DNA from: Phoebastria nigripes
Lineage: Eukaryota > Chordata > Aves > Procellariiformes > Diomedeidae
Length of the DNA stretch: 64,000 nt
NCBI GenBank assembly: GCA_035582835.1
Contig: JAYKAV010003058.1
Coordinates: forward strand, 1-64,000
Direction of reading: 5' to 3'
A program made the position numbers and the translations under genes. This document shows, piece by piece, positions 20,801-33,000 of this stretch (positions are counted from its first letter, which is position 1; each line of letters begins with the position of its first letter). Below the pieces are notes generated by a model. The model was given only the letters and a program-made list of their open reading frames with translations. It did no database searches and was not told the DNA's origin.

Positions 20801-23755
20801 TCAGAAGAGATGTAAATATAGTAATTTTCCAGTATGATTGGGGAATAGACCAACTGATATCTCAAAGTCATGTCCAGCCATACTGCTTCTAGGTCAATGA
20901 TTTTCTGATTTTTTTTCTATTGTAAGTTTTCCCCACCTTAAAAGAAAATCAGGATTAATTTTTTGTACCTGAATTTAGAGTAAAAAAACATTGTGGCTTT
21001 CTATGAATGAAAATTAGCTAACAATCCTAAAAGCTATTTTGATCCGAAAGCTGGAAGAAATCCATACAGCATTTTAGAAAGTATCTATACCATTGATAGA
21101 ATTACACAGGATGAGAGTGCCTGATACCCAAACTTCAGGAATTAAAATGTCAAACCACATCCAATTTGCATAATGTTATTTGTAGCACAATGTTATTTGT
21201 AGCACAAAAATACTAAGAAAATGAAGAAAAATCATGGCACTAAAACACAAGGTACTGTACCAACCACGTTTGAACAAAACTTCTTGGCCATAGAATAAGG
21301 GAAGTTCACGTGAAGGAAGATAAACCATGATCCTTAGACCAGCAAGCTCAGCAGTGCACAAAATGTTGTGAAGTTGGCTGTCCCTCTGCTCTCCTTGCTG
21401 GAAGCATCCATCTAGACTTTGCATTTAAAGCAACGTCTGCAGGTGAAGCTGCTGCAGTGCCAACTATCAGTCACACCCCAAAGCTGCTTCAAATATTCAG
21501 CACAGTCTTAGCTTTTGGGGCTTTCTAATGTCTTACTATGCTCTTGGAGAAAGATGATAAGAGAAATTAACTTCCAGCCTATTGCTTGAACCTCCAATTT
21601 TTTATTAAATAACCTTTTTGCTGTCTATAGCTGCTCTTCCTGCCTTTATCTATTGAGGCTCAGTATAGTTGTGATGCTGAGACAATTTTGTGCCAGCCAA
21701 TACAGGAATCGCTCCACTCCTTTCATTACCAACACAGCAGCATTTATTTTTCAGACATGANGCCAAAAGAGAAATGTACTCCTCTACTTAGGTATCCTGC
21801 AGCACCAGGATCAATTATACAAAATCCATNCTCTTGGGCTTTAAAGACTGTAGATAGTGGGGATTTTAGAAATTAGATTGAAGTAGTTAAGTGTTGCAAA
21901 TTTCCCCTCTTGAGTGGCTGTGGCTTGATACGGCTGCTTAAAGGATTCTTTGGCAAATGGATTGCATTTCCTAGTGGGATTTGTGCTGTGAATAAATAAA
22001 TTTCTATAATCAACTACTGATACTTCTGCAGTCTTCATAGCCTGCGTTTCAACTAAATGCACATGTGTATAAAAATTTCTGTCCATTTAAAATCAAGTAA
22101 GGCATCGAACTGGAATGAAAACCCCACACCTAGCAAAAAAATCCATCAATTTTTTACTCTGCTTTGTAAATTTGTGAATTTNGTTAGTGCCTTGGCCTAT
22201 TTAATGCTAACTAGGTGTCAATCAAATGCAGAGCTTACTTGCCAGTGGGAGTGCTCTGGAAATGAGAGGTAGCATCTTGGAACATCTTGCATTTAAAGAG
22301 TGGTATCCCCTCAGCTTTCCAAAGATGTCTAATTTCCTTTTAAAGTGATTCTGTCACAAATCCAAACAGCTCTCTTGTTTCAAACAGAAGCAGAATTAGG
22401 GAATGCCAGTCTGGAGGAAAGGGAGCTTGAGGGAAGAAACTCCTCAGGCTAGACAATGAAAGATCTTCAGGCATTATATTTATGTTTGAGTTGATAGTCA
22501 AGCTTCCAGAATACTGATAGATTTGGCTGCGGTTTTGGCATGTCTTTCAGGGTTTTTCCTGGTTTTGTTTTCTCTGACGTTTGGAAGGCCTTGACACTTT
22601 ATATGCACTCTAATAAAAAGGAACTGAAAATCCGGTTGCTTATTTGGTCTGGAAATGGAAAGAAAACTCTTCTGAAAATATTGTTTTCATAGTAGCAGCT
22701 GGTATCAGGCACAGGGCTGGGGAACCTCCGCAGTTACAGTTTTGAGTCTTAATAGCTTCTGACACAAATAGGACTGACTGTGAGAAATACTTCACACTTT
22801 GCATGTTGTACACAGTTGATAATGCACAACGTTGTGACTGCACCACTGCTCTTCCTTAAATAACCTCCGTACTGCTCTTTGAGTCTTAGCCTAGCGATGC
22901 CAGCGCTTCTGTCAACTTGGGGAGTTCAGTGCTTGCCAATGTGAGAATTATCTGTGAGCTCATTAGTGCTAGCTCTTTGAACATCTTGCTCTTGAACTGC
23001 CAGCTGTTAGAGGATCTGATCTATTTTCTTGACAAATTTGGAGTAAATAAATAAGTACCCCACCCCCGGCAAATACTTACTCACACTTGATATCTACCAC
23101 TTTCCATAGAAATTTTTGTTCTTTCANTTGTTTGCTTTTCTTGTTCTCCGTTCTCTTCCCAATCCCTCCAAATATTAACTTAACCTAGAAACAGACCGTT
23201 ATAGAAGTATTTTTCTAGGTGCGTCTCCACTTTGGAGAAGTGAATGTTATTTTCTTCTACTCCTTTCAGAAAAAGAAGCATCCATTTTCAGTTGTACCAC
23301 TGTGCTATGGCCACATGCACCAGGTGGTGCTGAAACTTCCAAGCTTAAAACCAAATAAAATAAAGTAAGGGACACGGACTGGTCTGCCAGCTCAGAGCCC
23401 AAGAACAAGGCTGGGATTCTGTCCTAGTCCTGGCAAATAGACTGTTGCTATTTCTGATGGGAGCAGGATCAAGATGGAAAATAAAGGGTTTTCATTCCAC
23501 TGGAAAGGGATATAATTGTAAAAAGATAGTAACTTAATTCTCCTCTGTCTTATCTCCACTGACTTTGGGTGGTAGCCTAGCTTTGTCTTGTTTTTGCCTC
23601 TGTTTTGGCAGCAAAGATCTCATTCTAAGCCCCTCCATGTAACCACAATAGTTCTGTTTCCCCAAATGGTCTATTACGTTAGTAGAAGATAACTACTTCT
23701 TTTTCATTTAACTCACTTAATACTGCACTTGATTAAACACAAAGTGCCTGGAGCT
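20801..23755. other. Non-coding stretch, no gene seen
   Basis: Unique AT-rich DNA. Contains a 17-bp tandem duplication (21172-21205). Open frames are 61-82 codons without domains. Confidence 0.6.
21172..21205. repeat. 17-bp perfect tandem duplication
   Basis: AATGTTATTTGTAGCAC occurs twice in direct, immediate succession (21172-21188 and 21189-21205) without mismatch, indicating a recent slippage or end-joining event. Confidence 0.9.
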
Positions 23756-23781
23756 TACACACACACATATGTGTATATATA
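23756..23781. repeat. 26-bp alternating CA/TA/TG tract
   Basis: A (CA)n run passes into TATGTGTATATATA, keeping strict pyrimidine-purine alternation; a short microsatellite with weaker Z-DNA potential than the one at 12715. Confidence 0.8.
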
Positions 23782-24734
23782 ATCAGCCCAAGAAACCTGA
23801 TCTTCATGCATTTTCTATTTGTTTGACTTTCATTGACTGAGGCTGAGACATTTTAAAAGGCAGGGAATTGTCAGTTGTCACTACTCTGTCACAGTAATTT
23901 AGGAGCCAGGTAGCAGAGCTCAGGATCCCAACTGTGGTGATATCAAAGCTGTGTTGCCAATTCCTAGGGTAAACTTTTAACGGGGAAATGGTAGGAGAAC
24001 AGCCTCCTCTGCACAGAAGTTGCAGATAAGACAGAAGAGTTTGAGCAAGCAAAGGAATATCTCAGTTCACTGTCTGAACCCCCTGCCAAGGGGAGTTATT
24101 CCCTTCCCTTTGCATTCCTTCTATTAATACAACCCCTTAATTCTCTTCTCTGTCACTTTCCACAGAAAAGCTCAAAGGTTTTGCCTACATTTATTCTAGT
24201 CCTTGCTTACATCTTCATATGGTTGTCATCTTTAATGGAGCCAGCTCTCATAATACTATCACAAACCTGTGCAATTTGGAGTTTGTCTTAAATCCTCAGC
24301 TGGAGTCCAAGGTTGTGGGACCAGTTTTAGTTGTACAAAATGAGAGTTTCTAGCCCTACTCACACTTTAGATGTTGTGCAAAGTGTGCTGTGCAAAGACC
24401 ACATCGCTTTCCAGAGCTCCAACAACCTGGAAATGATTGGGCTTCACACGATTCCTTTGAAAGATGGCAATAAGGTTGCTTGGCAAAGACAAGTTCAAAA
24501 GTAGATGGCTGTTTTCATATAGAAGATGAACTGAGGGGACTGATTCCTATGGAGTGTGATGGAAGCTTCCTCTGTCCTGTATCTTCTTATGAGGATCTTT
24601 CATCAAGTCTGGGAAGCAGATGAATGGTGCTGCCTAAAAAGTAGAAGTGGTCTGAAAGCTGAGTTTCAAATACCTGAGACAACCTATGACCTGTTGTATA
24701 CCCTGATGAGTCATCAGCCCACCTTTCCTTTGTA
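23782..24734. other. Non-coding stretch, no gene seen
   Basis: Unique sequence, frames under 100 codons, no repeat identified. Confidence 0.55.
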
Positions 24735-24777
24735 TAACAAGAGGGTTTGGGTGTGTAACAAGGGGGTTTGGGGTGGG
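24735..24777 (+). repeat. 21-bp imperfect tandem duplication with a G-quadruplex-like motif
   Basis: The unit TAACAAGAGGGTTTGGGTGTG (split here as TAACAAGAGGG and TTTGGGTGTG) at 24735-24755 is followed by a near-copy at 24756-24776. Together they give G-runs of 3, 3, 5, 4 and 3 bases (24743-24777) separated by loops of 3, 10, 3 and 1 bases, enough for a four-tier-run quadruplex with one long loop. On the minus strand this is what makes the small PKPPCYT/PKPSCYT repeat in an otherwise unrecognised 161-codon frame (24587-25072). Confidence 0.6.
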
Positions 24778-25988
24778 TGTATCTTTGTCCAGCTAATGCT
24801 GTCTGCAAATGAATTCCTGAACTCCATGTTTCAAGCAAGGTGTGATTAGGAGGTTGAGTGGGCGTTGACACGTCCAGCTGGCATGCCTGTTTAAATCCAG
24901 TGTGCTTTGGCAGCAGTACCCCAGCTACTGGTGCCAAAGAGGTGGTGAAATAAGCCTTGAGGCTCAGAAGGTCAGTGGTGGAGGAGGAGCAGCAGGTGCC
25001 AGGAAAAAGAAAAAAAAAAGAAGAAACAATAGCATCAATGAATTTTTGATGGCAGTACTTTGTGTTCAGCAATTAATGTAGCAAGTACTGCCCAGTTGGC
25101 ATGGACAGGAAGAAAGTCACAAATAACTCCCTTGACAAATTAAACTCAATTTTCCCCAAGTGTCTTCACCCATTTACAGCCCCAGGAATTGCTCCCATGT
25201 GCAAGTAGCTTCCTTCTTTTTTTTAACAGGGCAGATTTGATCAGCATGTCTGGTCTTGAAGGATGGTTGTTAGAGTTGGCTTCCCCATGCCAGTGAACCT
25301 GTAATTTCACAAATAACACCTATTGCAGCTCCATCTTAGAAAAAAAGAGAGAAAGAAAAATGAGCTGGAAGGGGGCAAGGGAGTAATTTCTATCAAACAA
25401 AGATTTTGGGCCAAATTGTTAGCTACTGAAGAACAATGTAACAGCCAAGGGATGGCACCGTTCCCAGCTGTTTCTGTGTCTTTTATCCTTCACTGAGGCA
25501 ATAGATGCTATGATTTGTCCAAACTGTAGACAATGACTCCAAAGTGGCGCTCAAGTGTCGGTCAGGAGCACTTGAATTTGTCAGAAGAGATGATTCTCCA
25601 TCCTTGGCTTATTTTGTGTTATCTGGCTATTTCTTCAGATGGGAAATTGAACTAGGTTGGATTTACTGAAGCGTGTATGCTAAGCTCTGTCTGGATGGTC
25701 ATGAGGTGGAAAAAATGAATGTCTAGCAAATGAATTCCTCCCAGCTTCATCCAACTGGAAGGGGGAACTGCTCAAACAGACCTCAGAGTGGCAGATTTTT
25801 CCTTTCTGTTGTTCTTTTACCATATCTACTCCCCACTGCAACTTTATCAGAGGACCAAGAGCATACAGCTGCCACAGACACAGGAGGAGCATCTCTGAAC
25901 CTGATCTTGTCTGTACAAGCCAAGGTGGGATATAGCAGTTTGGACACTCTCTTCATTGATACCTTTGCAGTGGGTTTTGATGAAATTA
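24778..25988. other. Non-coding stretch; minus-strand 161-codon frame of doubtful reality
   Basis: The minus frame 24587-25072 is one of the longest in the window, yet its sequence is compositionally odd (a Phe run from a purine tract, then Ser/Thr/Pro-rich), has no recognisable domain and no clear promoter or splice sites. A plus frame (24556-24849) overlaps it. I treat both as chance. Confidence 0.5.
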
Positions 25989-26031
25989 ACATTATACCCC
26001 TCAGGTAGTGACATTATACCCTCAGGTAGTA
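25989..26031. repeat. 21/22-bp tandem duplication
   Basis: ACATTATACCCCTCAGGTAG plus TG (25989-26010) is followed at once by the same sequence lacking one C (26011-26031). One indel separates the copies, so the event is recent. Confidence 0.85.
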
Positions 26032-26051
26032 GGATTAGCTAATGCTCAATT

Positions 26052-26127
26052 TGGGGNTTTTTTCTTTCCTTTTTTTCCCCTTTTTTTTTCCTGCTGTCTG
26101 GACTGCACTNCCCCCCCCCCNCCAAAA
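26052..26127. repeat. Low-complexity T/C tract with ambiguous bases
   Basis: Pyrimidine-rich simple sequence ending in a C-run broken by Ns (26057, 26110, 26121). The Ns probably mark unreliable homopolymer calls. Confidence 0.8.
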
Positions 26128-28433
26128 CCTGCATGGCTTCTATTCTGAAGCTGCCTTGAGCTCAGAGAACTCAGCTCATATGTGGAGCTGGCTTGTGGTC
26201 ATGCAAACCTATCTTTACTTCCCCTGTGATCTTACATACATTATACACTCCATTTCCTGGTTATAATTTCAGCCTGTGTGGTGTTGTCACACTGCCTAGG
26301 TGACTAAGTCTCATTAGAGTTGTATTATGTGTTTGAAATCACCATAACTGGCTAAGGATGATCTCAAAACATATATCTAGTTCCCAGCCATAATATATCC
26401 TGGCCTGTTCCTCTGTTATCTNTCTCAGCCTGACAGGCATATCCTGACCTCCAAGGCAAATTCTTCTGAATCCCACTAAGTGTCTGTAAAATAAGGTATT
26501 TCCATAGGAAGGTATAAAACTAGGACCAGAAGAGACCTTTAGGTCACCCAGTGTTGTCCCTTGGAATCACAGGCAGCCATATCGTTTAATTTCTTTCGTA
26601 AACTTATTAAGGTTTTTCATCCTGAAAGTAGTTTGGCCTTTCTGGGAGACCCAAAGGGGATTTGAAAGGGCAAAGTATATCCAGAGCATTTGATGATAGT
26701 GACCGCACAGGCTTTAGAAAGCCACATTCTGTATGCTGTTTGGCTTTGCTCCTGTGTCTTGAATGGAGCTGGAAATCTTGCCATTGGAAACAATAAAATT
26801 AAGACTTTAGGGGGAACCCCCNCACACAACTTTTCAAAAACTTTGTATCATTCCTTTCTTCTCCCAAACATACAATATTAACAGTTTTTTTCCAATGGAT
26901 GCTTGTATCTTTTGAGCTCCATGGAAAGACCTCCAAAATATGAGTTCTTTCTCCTCCCTTCCCCCCATAGTTAAAACTTTTATTTGAAAAAGAACAACGA
27001 GTCCCAGAAAAAAAGACAGGGGTAAAATAGCCTCTGGGACATGAAGCAGAAACTGAGTTTTTGCTTGGAGCAATTTTTTGAGTTGAGTAACGAAGTGGAA
27101 CATGGAGATGTTGAGAAAACAACAAGTAAAATGGTATTTAACAGTGTTGCCATCACAAATTCTCAGCATGAGCAAGCTGATGTGGTCTGCTATTTACAGG
27201 AAATTCAGCAAACAAAATGCTGAAATTATTCCTAATGTGCATTTTTAAAAACATCACCAGACTCTTGCTCGGCCACTAGTTGAAGGCAGTGCCATGACAC
27301 ACAATTTCCTTCTTCTTGATGTTTTCTTTTTCTTTTTTGAGTTGTTCCCTCCTTGTTTCATATCTTAGCATAGATGCTGATTCCTGATTTTGTGCTGCTC
27401 CGCCTTTTGGTCTAGTTTTACTTGAAAGAAGGAGAGTGGAACTTTTTACAAAGTGTTGGTTTGATTTTAAATAACTTGGAAGCCTGTTTTTTGTCTATGA
27501 TGCTGGGAGGGACAGGGAAGTTGTATGTTGTATATGAGAGTTAAGGGAATATATAGGTATCATTTAACCATCAGCACCCATCTTCCAAGAAGTTGGTCTA
27601 GCCACGGTTTTGTATGCACACAAAATTTTTGCTGAAGTCAGGCATGAACTTTAAGAGAGATCCCACAGCTTGTTGTGTGAATATGAAAGGTTTAGATGGG
27701 TTAAAGGGATGCTTTTAGCTATTCCCTCTCCTCTCCATGCTTACAGGAAGCAGCATATGGAAGAAGTCTGTTGTGTCAGTCTTAAGCTGTTAGTGGAGTT
27801 ATGAATTTTTGGTACCTTTTGTCTTTTTAGTTCACGAGATGACTGTAGTGTCTAATTCTTTAATTTTTGTAAGGAATCAAATCCCAGGATCCCTAAAGCC
27901 TGGCATGACAGGCAAAAGGGTCCTTTAATTTGCTGCCCTTCAATTTCCAGACAGAAGCAGGGAAAACTTCAGCTCTGGTTGACCTGAGGGGAGCCCTTGA
28001 ACTACTCTGCATGAAAATTTCCTGATTTGCTCAAAAATGCTCAGAAGGAAATATTAGAATAGCCCAAAAATGCAGGTGTTTATATGAATAATTAGTTGCA
28101 TTCTGGTCACATCTACTCCCTTGGCAGACCTCATGAGATACCCTCTAGCTGGGAAGCTTTACTATTCAAATCTCCCTTTGGCAATGTGTGGCCTTATCAG
28201 TGAGAAATGTAACTCGGAAGAAGTTGAGGCTATTCAAGACACTACTGTGATTGAGAATATTTACAAACATGCTTTTGATATGGTTGCTCATAACGGGGGG
28301 GGTTATAAATATGCCCCTTTCCTCCCTCTGTCCTCTTCTACCCACACACTGGGAGCTGTTGCCAAGTCTCAGATGGCATAAATATATTTAAGGCGTTCTT
28401 TCTTTGGGTTTTTGTTTTTGGTTGATTTTTTTT
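26128..28433. other. Non-coding stretch with one CR1 scrap, no gene seen
   Basis: Unique sequence apart from the CR1 tail at 26505-26600. The overlapping minus frames at 26799-27175 (108 and 113 codons) have no domain and contradict each other in phase. Confidence 0.55.
26505..26600 (-). mobile_element. CR1 3'-tail fragment, minus orientation
   Basis: The plus strand ACTAGGACCAGAAGAGACC, TTTAGGTCACCCAGTG, and a following CAGGCAGCC resemble the reverse complement of the CR1 3' end (a form like GGACTGGAAGGGACCTTTAGAGGTCATC). The match covers about 60 bases and decays to the right. Old copy, no coding content. Confidence 0.5.
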
Positions 28434-28480
28434 GGGGGGGGGGGNGGNGTTNTTNTTNTTTATTTTTTTTCCAAGTGGAA
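28434..28480. repeat. G-run and T-run with interspersed Ns, unreliable sequence
   Basis: A run of 11 Gs, then a G/T stretch in which Ns recur every three or four bases (28445, 28448, 28452, 28455, 28458), then a T-rich run. The regular spacing of the Ns within a homopolymer suggests base-calling failure; true length and order are uncertain. Confidence 0.8.
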
Positions 28481-29060
28481 AGACAACAAGCACTGGAACC
28501 TCTTCTGATAATTAGATCTTGGGAGCCAGCCCATCTGTTCTGTTTATATGCTACCCAAAAAACGTCTATTTTAGCAACACTAACCGCCAGCAAGGTCCAG
28601 AAGTCCTTTTCAGTAATTATGTACTTTCGGTCTTTAGCAAACACATTTAGTANCCAGTTGACCCTAGTGGAATACTGTTTTATAGAGGAGATCTTTGCTA
28701 GCAGTAATTGGCCAGCTGGAAATTTCCCTTGGGCTGGTTTAAAACACATCTTCTTTATCTACAATGGAAAAGAAGTTTGTCCTATTATCCTCCCAGACAT
28801 AAAGATATACTTTAGCCTCACAGAGAACTTTGAAAACATTCCCATTAGAGAGAGCTCTGCTTCTATATGGGAGGGCTCAATATGTTTAGTAATTATTACA
28901 CAGAGTGCATTTGCAGAAAAATGGGAATTTTTGTGGCTTGGCAGTTCATGTATTTCTCAGCCAGATCTGCCATTTGCTGTCACATCTCTTTGCAGCATTT
29001 TAGTAAATAATTAAAACACTGGATCTGACTCTCCACTCCATTACCAGCCTTTATAGCAAT
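28480..29060. other. Long open frame overlapping a candidate conserved non-coding patch
   Basis: The longest open frame in the window (plus strand, about 180 codons from the end of the low-complexity tract to 29014) lies here. The product resembles nothing I know, shows no domain, and has scattered hydrophobic residues as expected of AT-rich DNA read at random. The frame's formal start falls in the unreliable G/T tract. The DNA itself has several homeodomain-type words (TAATTG 28705-28710 next to the E-box CAGCTG 28713-28718; TAATTATT near 28890), so a regulatory reading is at least as likely as a coding one. Confidence 0.25.
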
Positions 29061-29594
29061 GGAACTTCATTTAGCATCACAATTAAGTATATCTATTGCC
29101 TCCTGGAGGAGGGGGTAAAGCACAGAGAGGTTCTGGCTGACAAGTCAAACATTGCTAAAGAAAGTTCTGGATGGGAATAATAATTTTTAATTTTTGGACA
29201 AAATTACTGTGAAGAGGAAGAAAAAAAAGAATTTCCTCATCAGCTACAAGTCACCTCAAGGATAAATGATAATATCAGAAGTGAAACCAAGTTCCTCTAA
29301 TTTTCAGCATCAGGTTTTAATGAAAAGAGTATTCTTTTCCTCTGGTGTTGTCACAATTAATTTCTAGGGGGATAATTGGAATAAAAAATGATTGATTTCA
29401 GGTAGGAAAGTAAGCAGCAGGGGCAGATGAACTTCTGAGCCACAAAGCTCTTTTTTTTCTTTCTATTGTCATTAAGAATAATAATTAAAAGAAGGCATAG
29501 CTCAGCCTCCTTCAAGATATGATATTTCAGCAGAAGTGTCCCTAAAATTAATGTTCTACAAGTTTTCCACCAAGCCTCAGCAGCTATTTAACTT
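29061..29594. other. Non-coding stretch, AT-rich
   Basis: Unique sequence with several AATTA words and no open frame of note. Confidence 0.5.
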
Positions 29595-30017
29595 TTGATC
29601 TCTCTTTTTGTGCTGGCAACCAAATGCTTGTTTCCTCCATTAGCAGTAAGACCATCCATAAGAAAGACTGTCCTCTGCCTGTGGCCGGCAGACGTAGGGA
29701 AGCCTGCTAGGACAGGGAGCACTCCTGCTGATCTGCTAGTTCACCCACATCACTCATCTGAATGCAGGCTGGGGTCTGCCCCAATGGAGGGGCGGGATGG
29801 AGACACAGGTCTGAATGCTGAGGACCTGCCCCGTTCGATTTTCTTACACTGGCTGGCAGATGCAACAAAACCTTTCAGTCATGACACCGTTGGCCCTTCA
29901 AACGCCCGTGGGATGAGGGCTGTTCTGGCACTGCCTCAAGAACGAGCTTTCTTCGGCCAACATAATTCCAGTATTTTCATCCAGACTAACACCCATAGCA
30001 AACCTAACCCCTTTTAG
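29595..30017. other. CpG-retaining patch with a 140-codon plus-strand frame
   Basis: About 10 CpGs fall in 29688-29965 by hand count, far more than in neighbouring DNA. A plus-strand frame of 140 codons (29595-30017) spans the patch. Its product is polar with several His, Arg and Pro residues but no domain I recognise, and no convincing flanking splice sites or promoter are visible. It may be a conserved non-coding element or, less likely, an exon. Confidence 0.25.
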
Positions 30018-33000
30018 CTTATGAGTCACACATGAACTCATCTTCCTGATGGCAAAGGTACACATTTTCCCTAAGCATATGAGAAAGAAATGACCTGTCT
30101 ATGGGATATTTCCAAAAAACCCCCTGCTGCTATTTTGTGATTGACCCTTCCAGTAACAAAGTATTGTTTCTGCTCCTTGGTAGGATAACTGAACACAATA
30201 CAAATAACGCATTGCCGGTGAGACATTCATTTGAAAATGTCATTTGAAAGGTGCCAGGCAAACTTTTTATTTGGGTTTTTTTTGGTGATTTAAGGGGACT
30301 GAAATCTTTTNGGGGAAATGTAACTGTGTTTTGTTGTGACACAGCATCTTGCTCTGATTTTTTTTTTCTGATGCATTTTGCCTTGCCTGAATCTTGTCCT
30401 AACCTGTCATCGTCTATGTGTTAATAACATGGTCTAGAAGTTTTTCAGCTATTTACCTCTTTTTTTGTTGCTTTCGAAATAAAACCTTTTGCTTTTAGTT
30501 TTTCAGAAGAAAACCTTTCTTCTGTTCTTTTTTTCCACTTAATGAAAAATGTTGAAATATTGTTATCCTGCTCTGATTCAGGACTGAACTGATTTGGGAA
30601 TTGCCCGTGCACATAGAAACACACAAACAGCCATGACAAGATGGGAATTAAGTTGTTTTAATAGCACTGTTGCTCTGCTTCTTGCCTAGTGTGCACTCTC
30701 TTTCAGTGGTATAATTTTTGAGAAAACATTGTGGAGAAGCTATTCACTAGCAAGCAGAGTGGTGCAAGAAGGGTGGATCTGTAGAGGGAAATGGTGCTGA
30801 AAAGGTATGTAGATCTTGCAGGTATTGCAAGGATTTTTACTTTGGATCAGCTTTAATGGTGTCCCATGGGCTCAAAGCCTATTAGCAGCTGGAGCGGCTT
30901 GATTTCATGCTGAAGGAGTCTAATTCACATGCTCCAAGGCTATGCGGTGATGCAAATCAAAATTCTGTAAGTGGGGCTGGTCAGGAGATTAACTCTGTTT
31001 TAACAAGATACTGCAGATGCAGTCTTAGATATTGCCTTCTAGGGACAGACCACTGCTGTGGACACTTAGTCTTCTCTTATGTTTTACTGCCTTAAAATGT
31101 TCTCCNTTGCAACTGTTGACCTTCCAGTTATACAGAGCTTGACAATAAAGGGTGTCCTATCATGCTTTCATGATGATCTTGCATTTGTCACACAGAAGGA
31201 AAAAAATCACCATTTATTGTTATTAATAGCAACTGTTGACTGTGCAATGGTAATTGCAATGAGAATTACTGTGAAAGAAGGGATATCTATTATTGTAATT
31301 GTTTAGAAAACTGTAGCATGATGGAAGCTTTTGTTAAATAAGTCTGAAAGCAAGTGTAGAGACTTTTATCTGCTATTTTTAATCTAAGTAAGTGTAATTT
31401 CAAGATCCGAGAGACCAAAAATCATACCATTAAATTCCAGAAACATAAATTGTTTTGTCAAGTTATTAGTGGAACTGACAATTTGACAGTTTTTTGTAAA
31501 TGCTGACATGACATGAACATAGCTAAGTGGTTTTACTCTGCAGGAAGTAGATTAATTCAGACTCTTTTTAGCCCCACAAACTGTCATCTTAGGGAGATNG
31601 TTTATTAAATTTACCTGAACATGAAATTAAAATGTGATTGAAGTCGTCTTATTTGATGTATGTATAATTTTGTGATACTAGTGAGAGCTGTGTATTTTGA
31701 ACATTATGTACAATGAGAATTCAGTTGCAATTAAGTCAAATAGAGGATGAGGAAGCAGTTGATACGGTAGGTAAGGTATTTCATGACTAGTTAGCTCTTC
31801 TAGTCTCAGAAATGGTAATTAACCTGGGAGGATCTGAGATATCTCTAGCTATTGAAATTTAATTGTCTTTAGGGAGAGTAAAAGAGAGCTTACCCTTGGA
31901 GGGCAGTTTCTGAAGACACTGACTTTCTGCCATTTCTTCAGTGAAGTCTCTTCACATTTACAGTACTGCCTTATGCTTTTATGACCCCAAATGTCTACTA
32001 GAAGAAAATTTTGATTGGGGCTTAGCAGATCCTTCTAATTTTATGGAGATATTAGCAATACTAGCCTGGTAATGTCCAGAAGCAAGGCCAAAGATAGGGT
32101 AGTAAAGTTCAGCTCTGCTGAACTAAAACTGATGCTGCAGGTTCGTCTCAGAATGAATCCTTATTTCAGTACTTAAACACACGTCCCTTTCATTTCCTTG
32201 ATGGCTGAGAAGTATTGTAAGTCACTACTCAGTTGTGTTGAAGACATTTACAAATCAAAGTCTTCTAGATAAATCTTGTAGGAAAAAGATTTAAATTTCA
32301 ATATAAATGACAGAAATGAAGGAATTAATGATTTGCACAGCTTCTTAAAAGAGTTAATGCAAAAACTTCCTGTAAGGCAATGTTCTGGCTGAAAATTAAC
32401 ATGCAGAAATCCAAGACAATTTAAAATGATAGTTCCCATAGCTACTGTAACTCATCTAGCAATCCAGTTAAACAGTCCTTGATAAAAGTGCATCTGTCCA
32501 TGTCTAATTTGGAGTTTTGGAGATGGATGTGTTAACTCCTCAGTGGGATAAAGGTAGATAGATAACTTGGGATATTAGTTGCCCACACTCTCCTTAAATA
32601 AGCATGATAGTGACTCAGCTAAATTGTACTATAAAGGTAAAATTCCATCATCACCTGGACACATTATTGCACAAAAAAAGGCTTCTTACTTCAAATGAAG
32701 GAATCTCATTGCTTGCAGGGGGTTTGGGAAGGGACCCAGAGATGCAGTGGGGATTTGCATGCCGCAAGTGGGCACATACTGTGAAGATCTTCTAGTCTGT
32801 TTTCTGCAAACCACAAACATCCTTTCTCTTGGGCAAGCTGGTAACACAAGAATGCATAAACACCAGTTAACATTTCCCTGCCTGTGATCAGAGAAAGCCA
32901 TCGTTCAAAATCTAACTAACGGCAACAGTACTGGAAAAAAAAGAATTAACTGTTAGATGTGTGTGTTTTCAGCAAAAGCATCTTCTGAGCCTTTGGAGAC

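Noticed and set aside
24587..25072. 161-codon minus-strand frame as a gene
   Set aside because: Low-complexity beginning, tandem-repeat-derived PKPxCYT motif, no domain, no promoter or splice signals.
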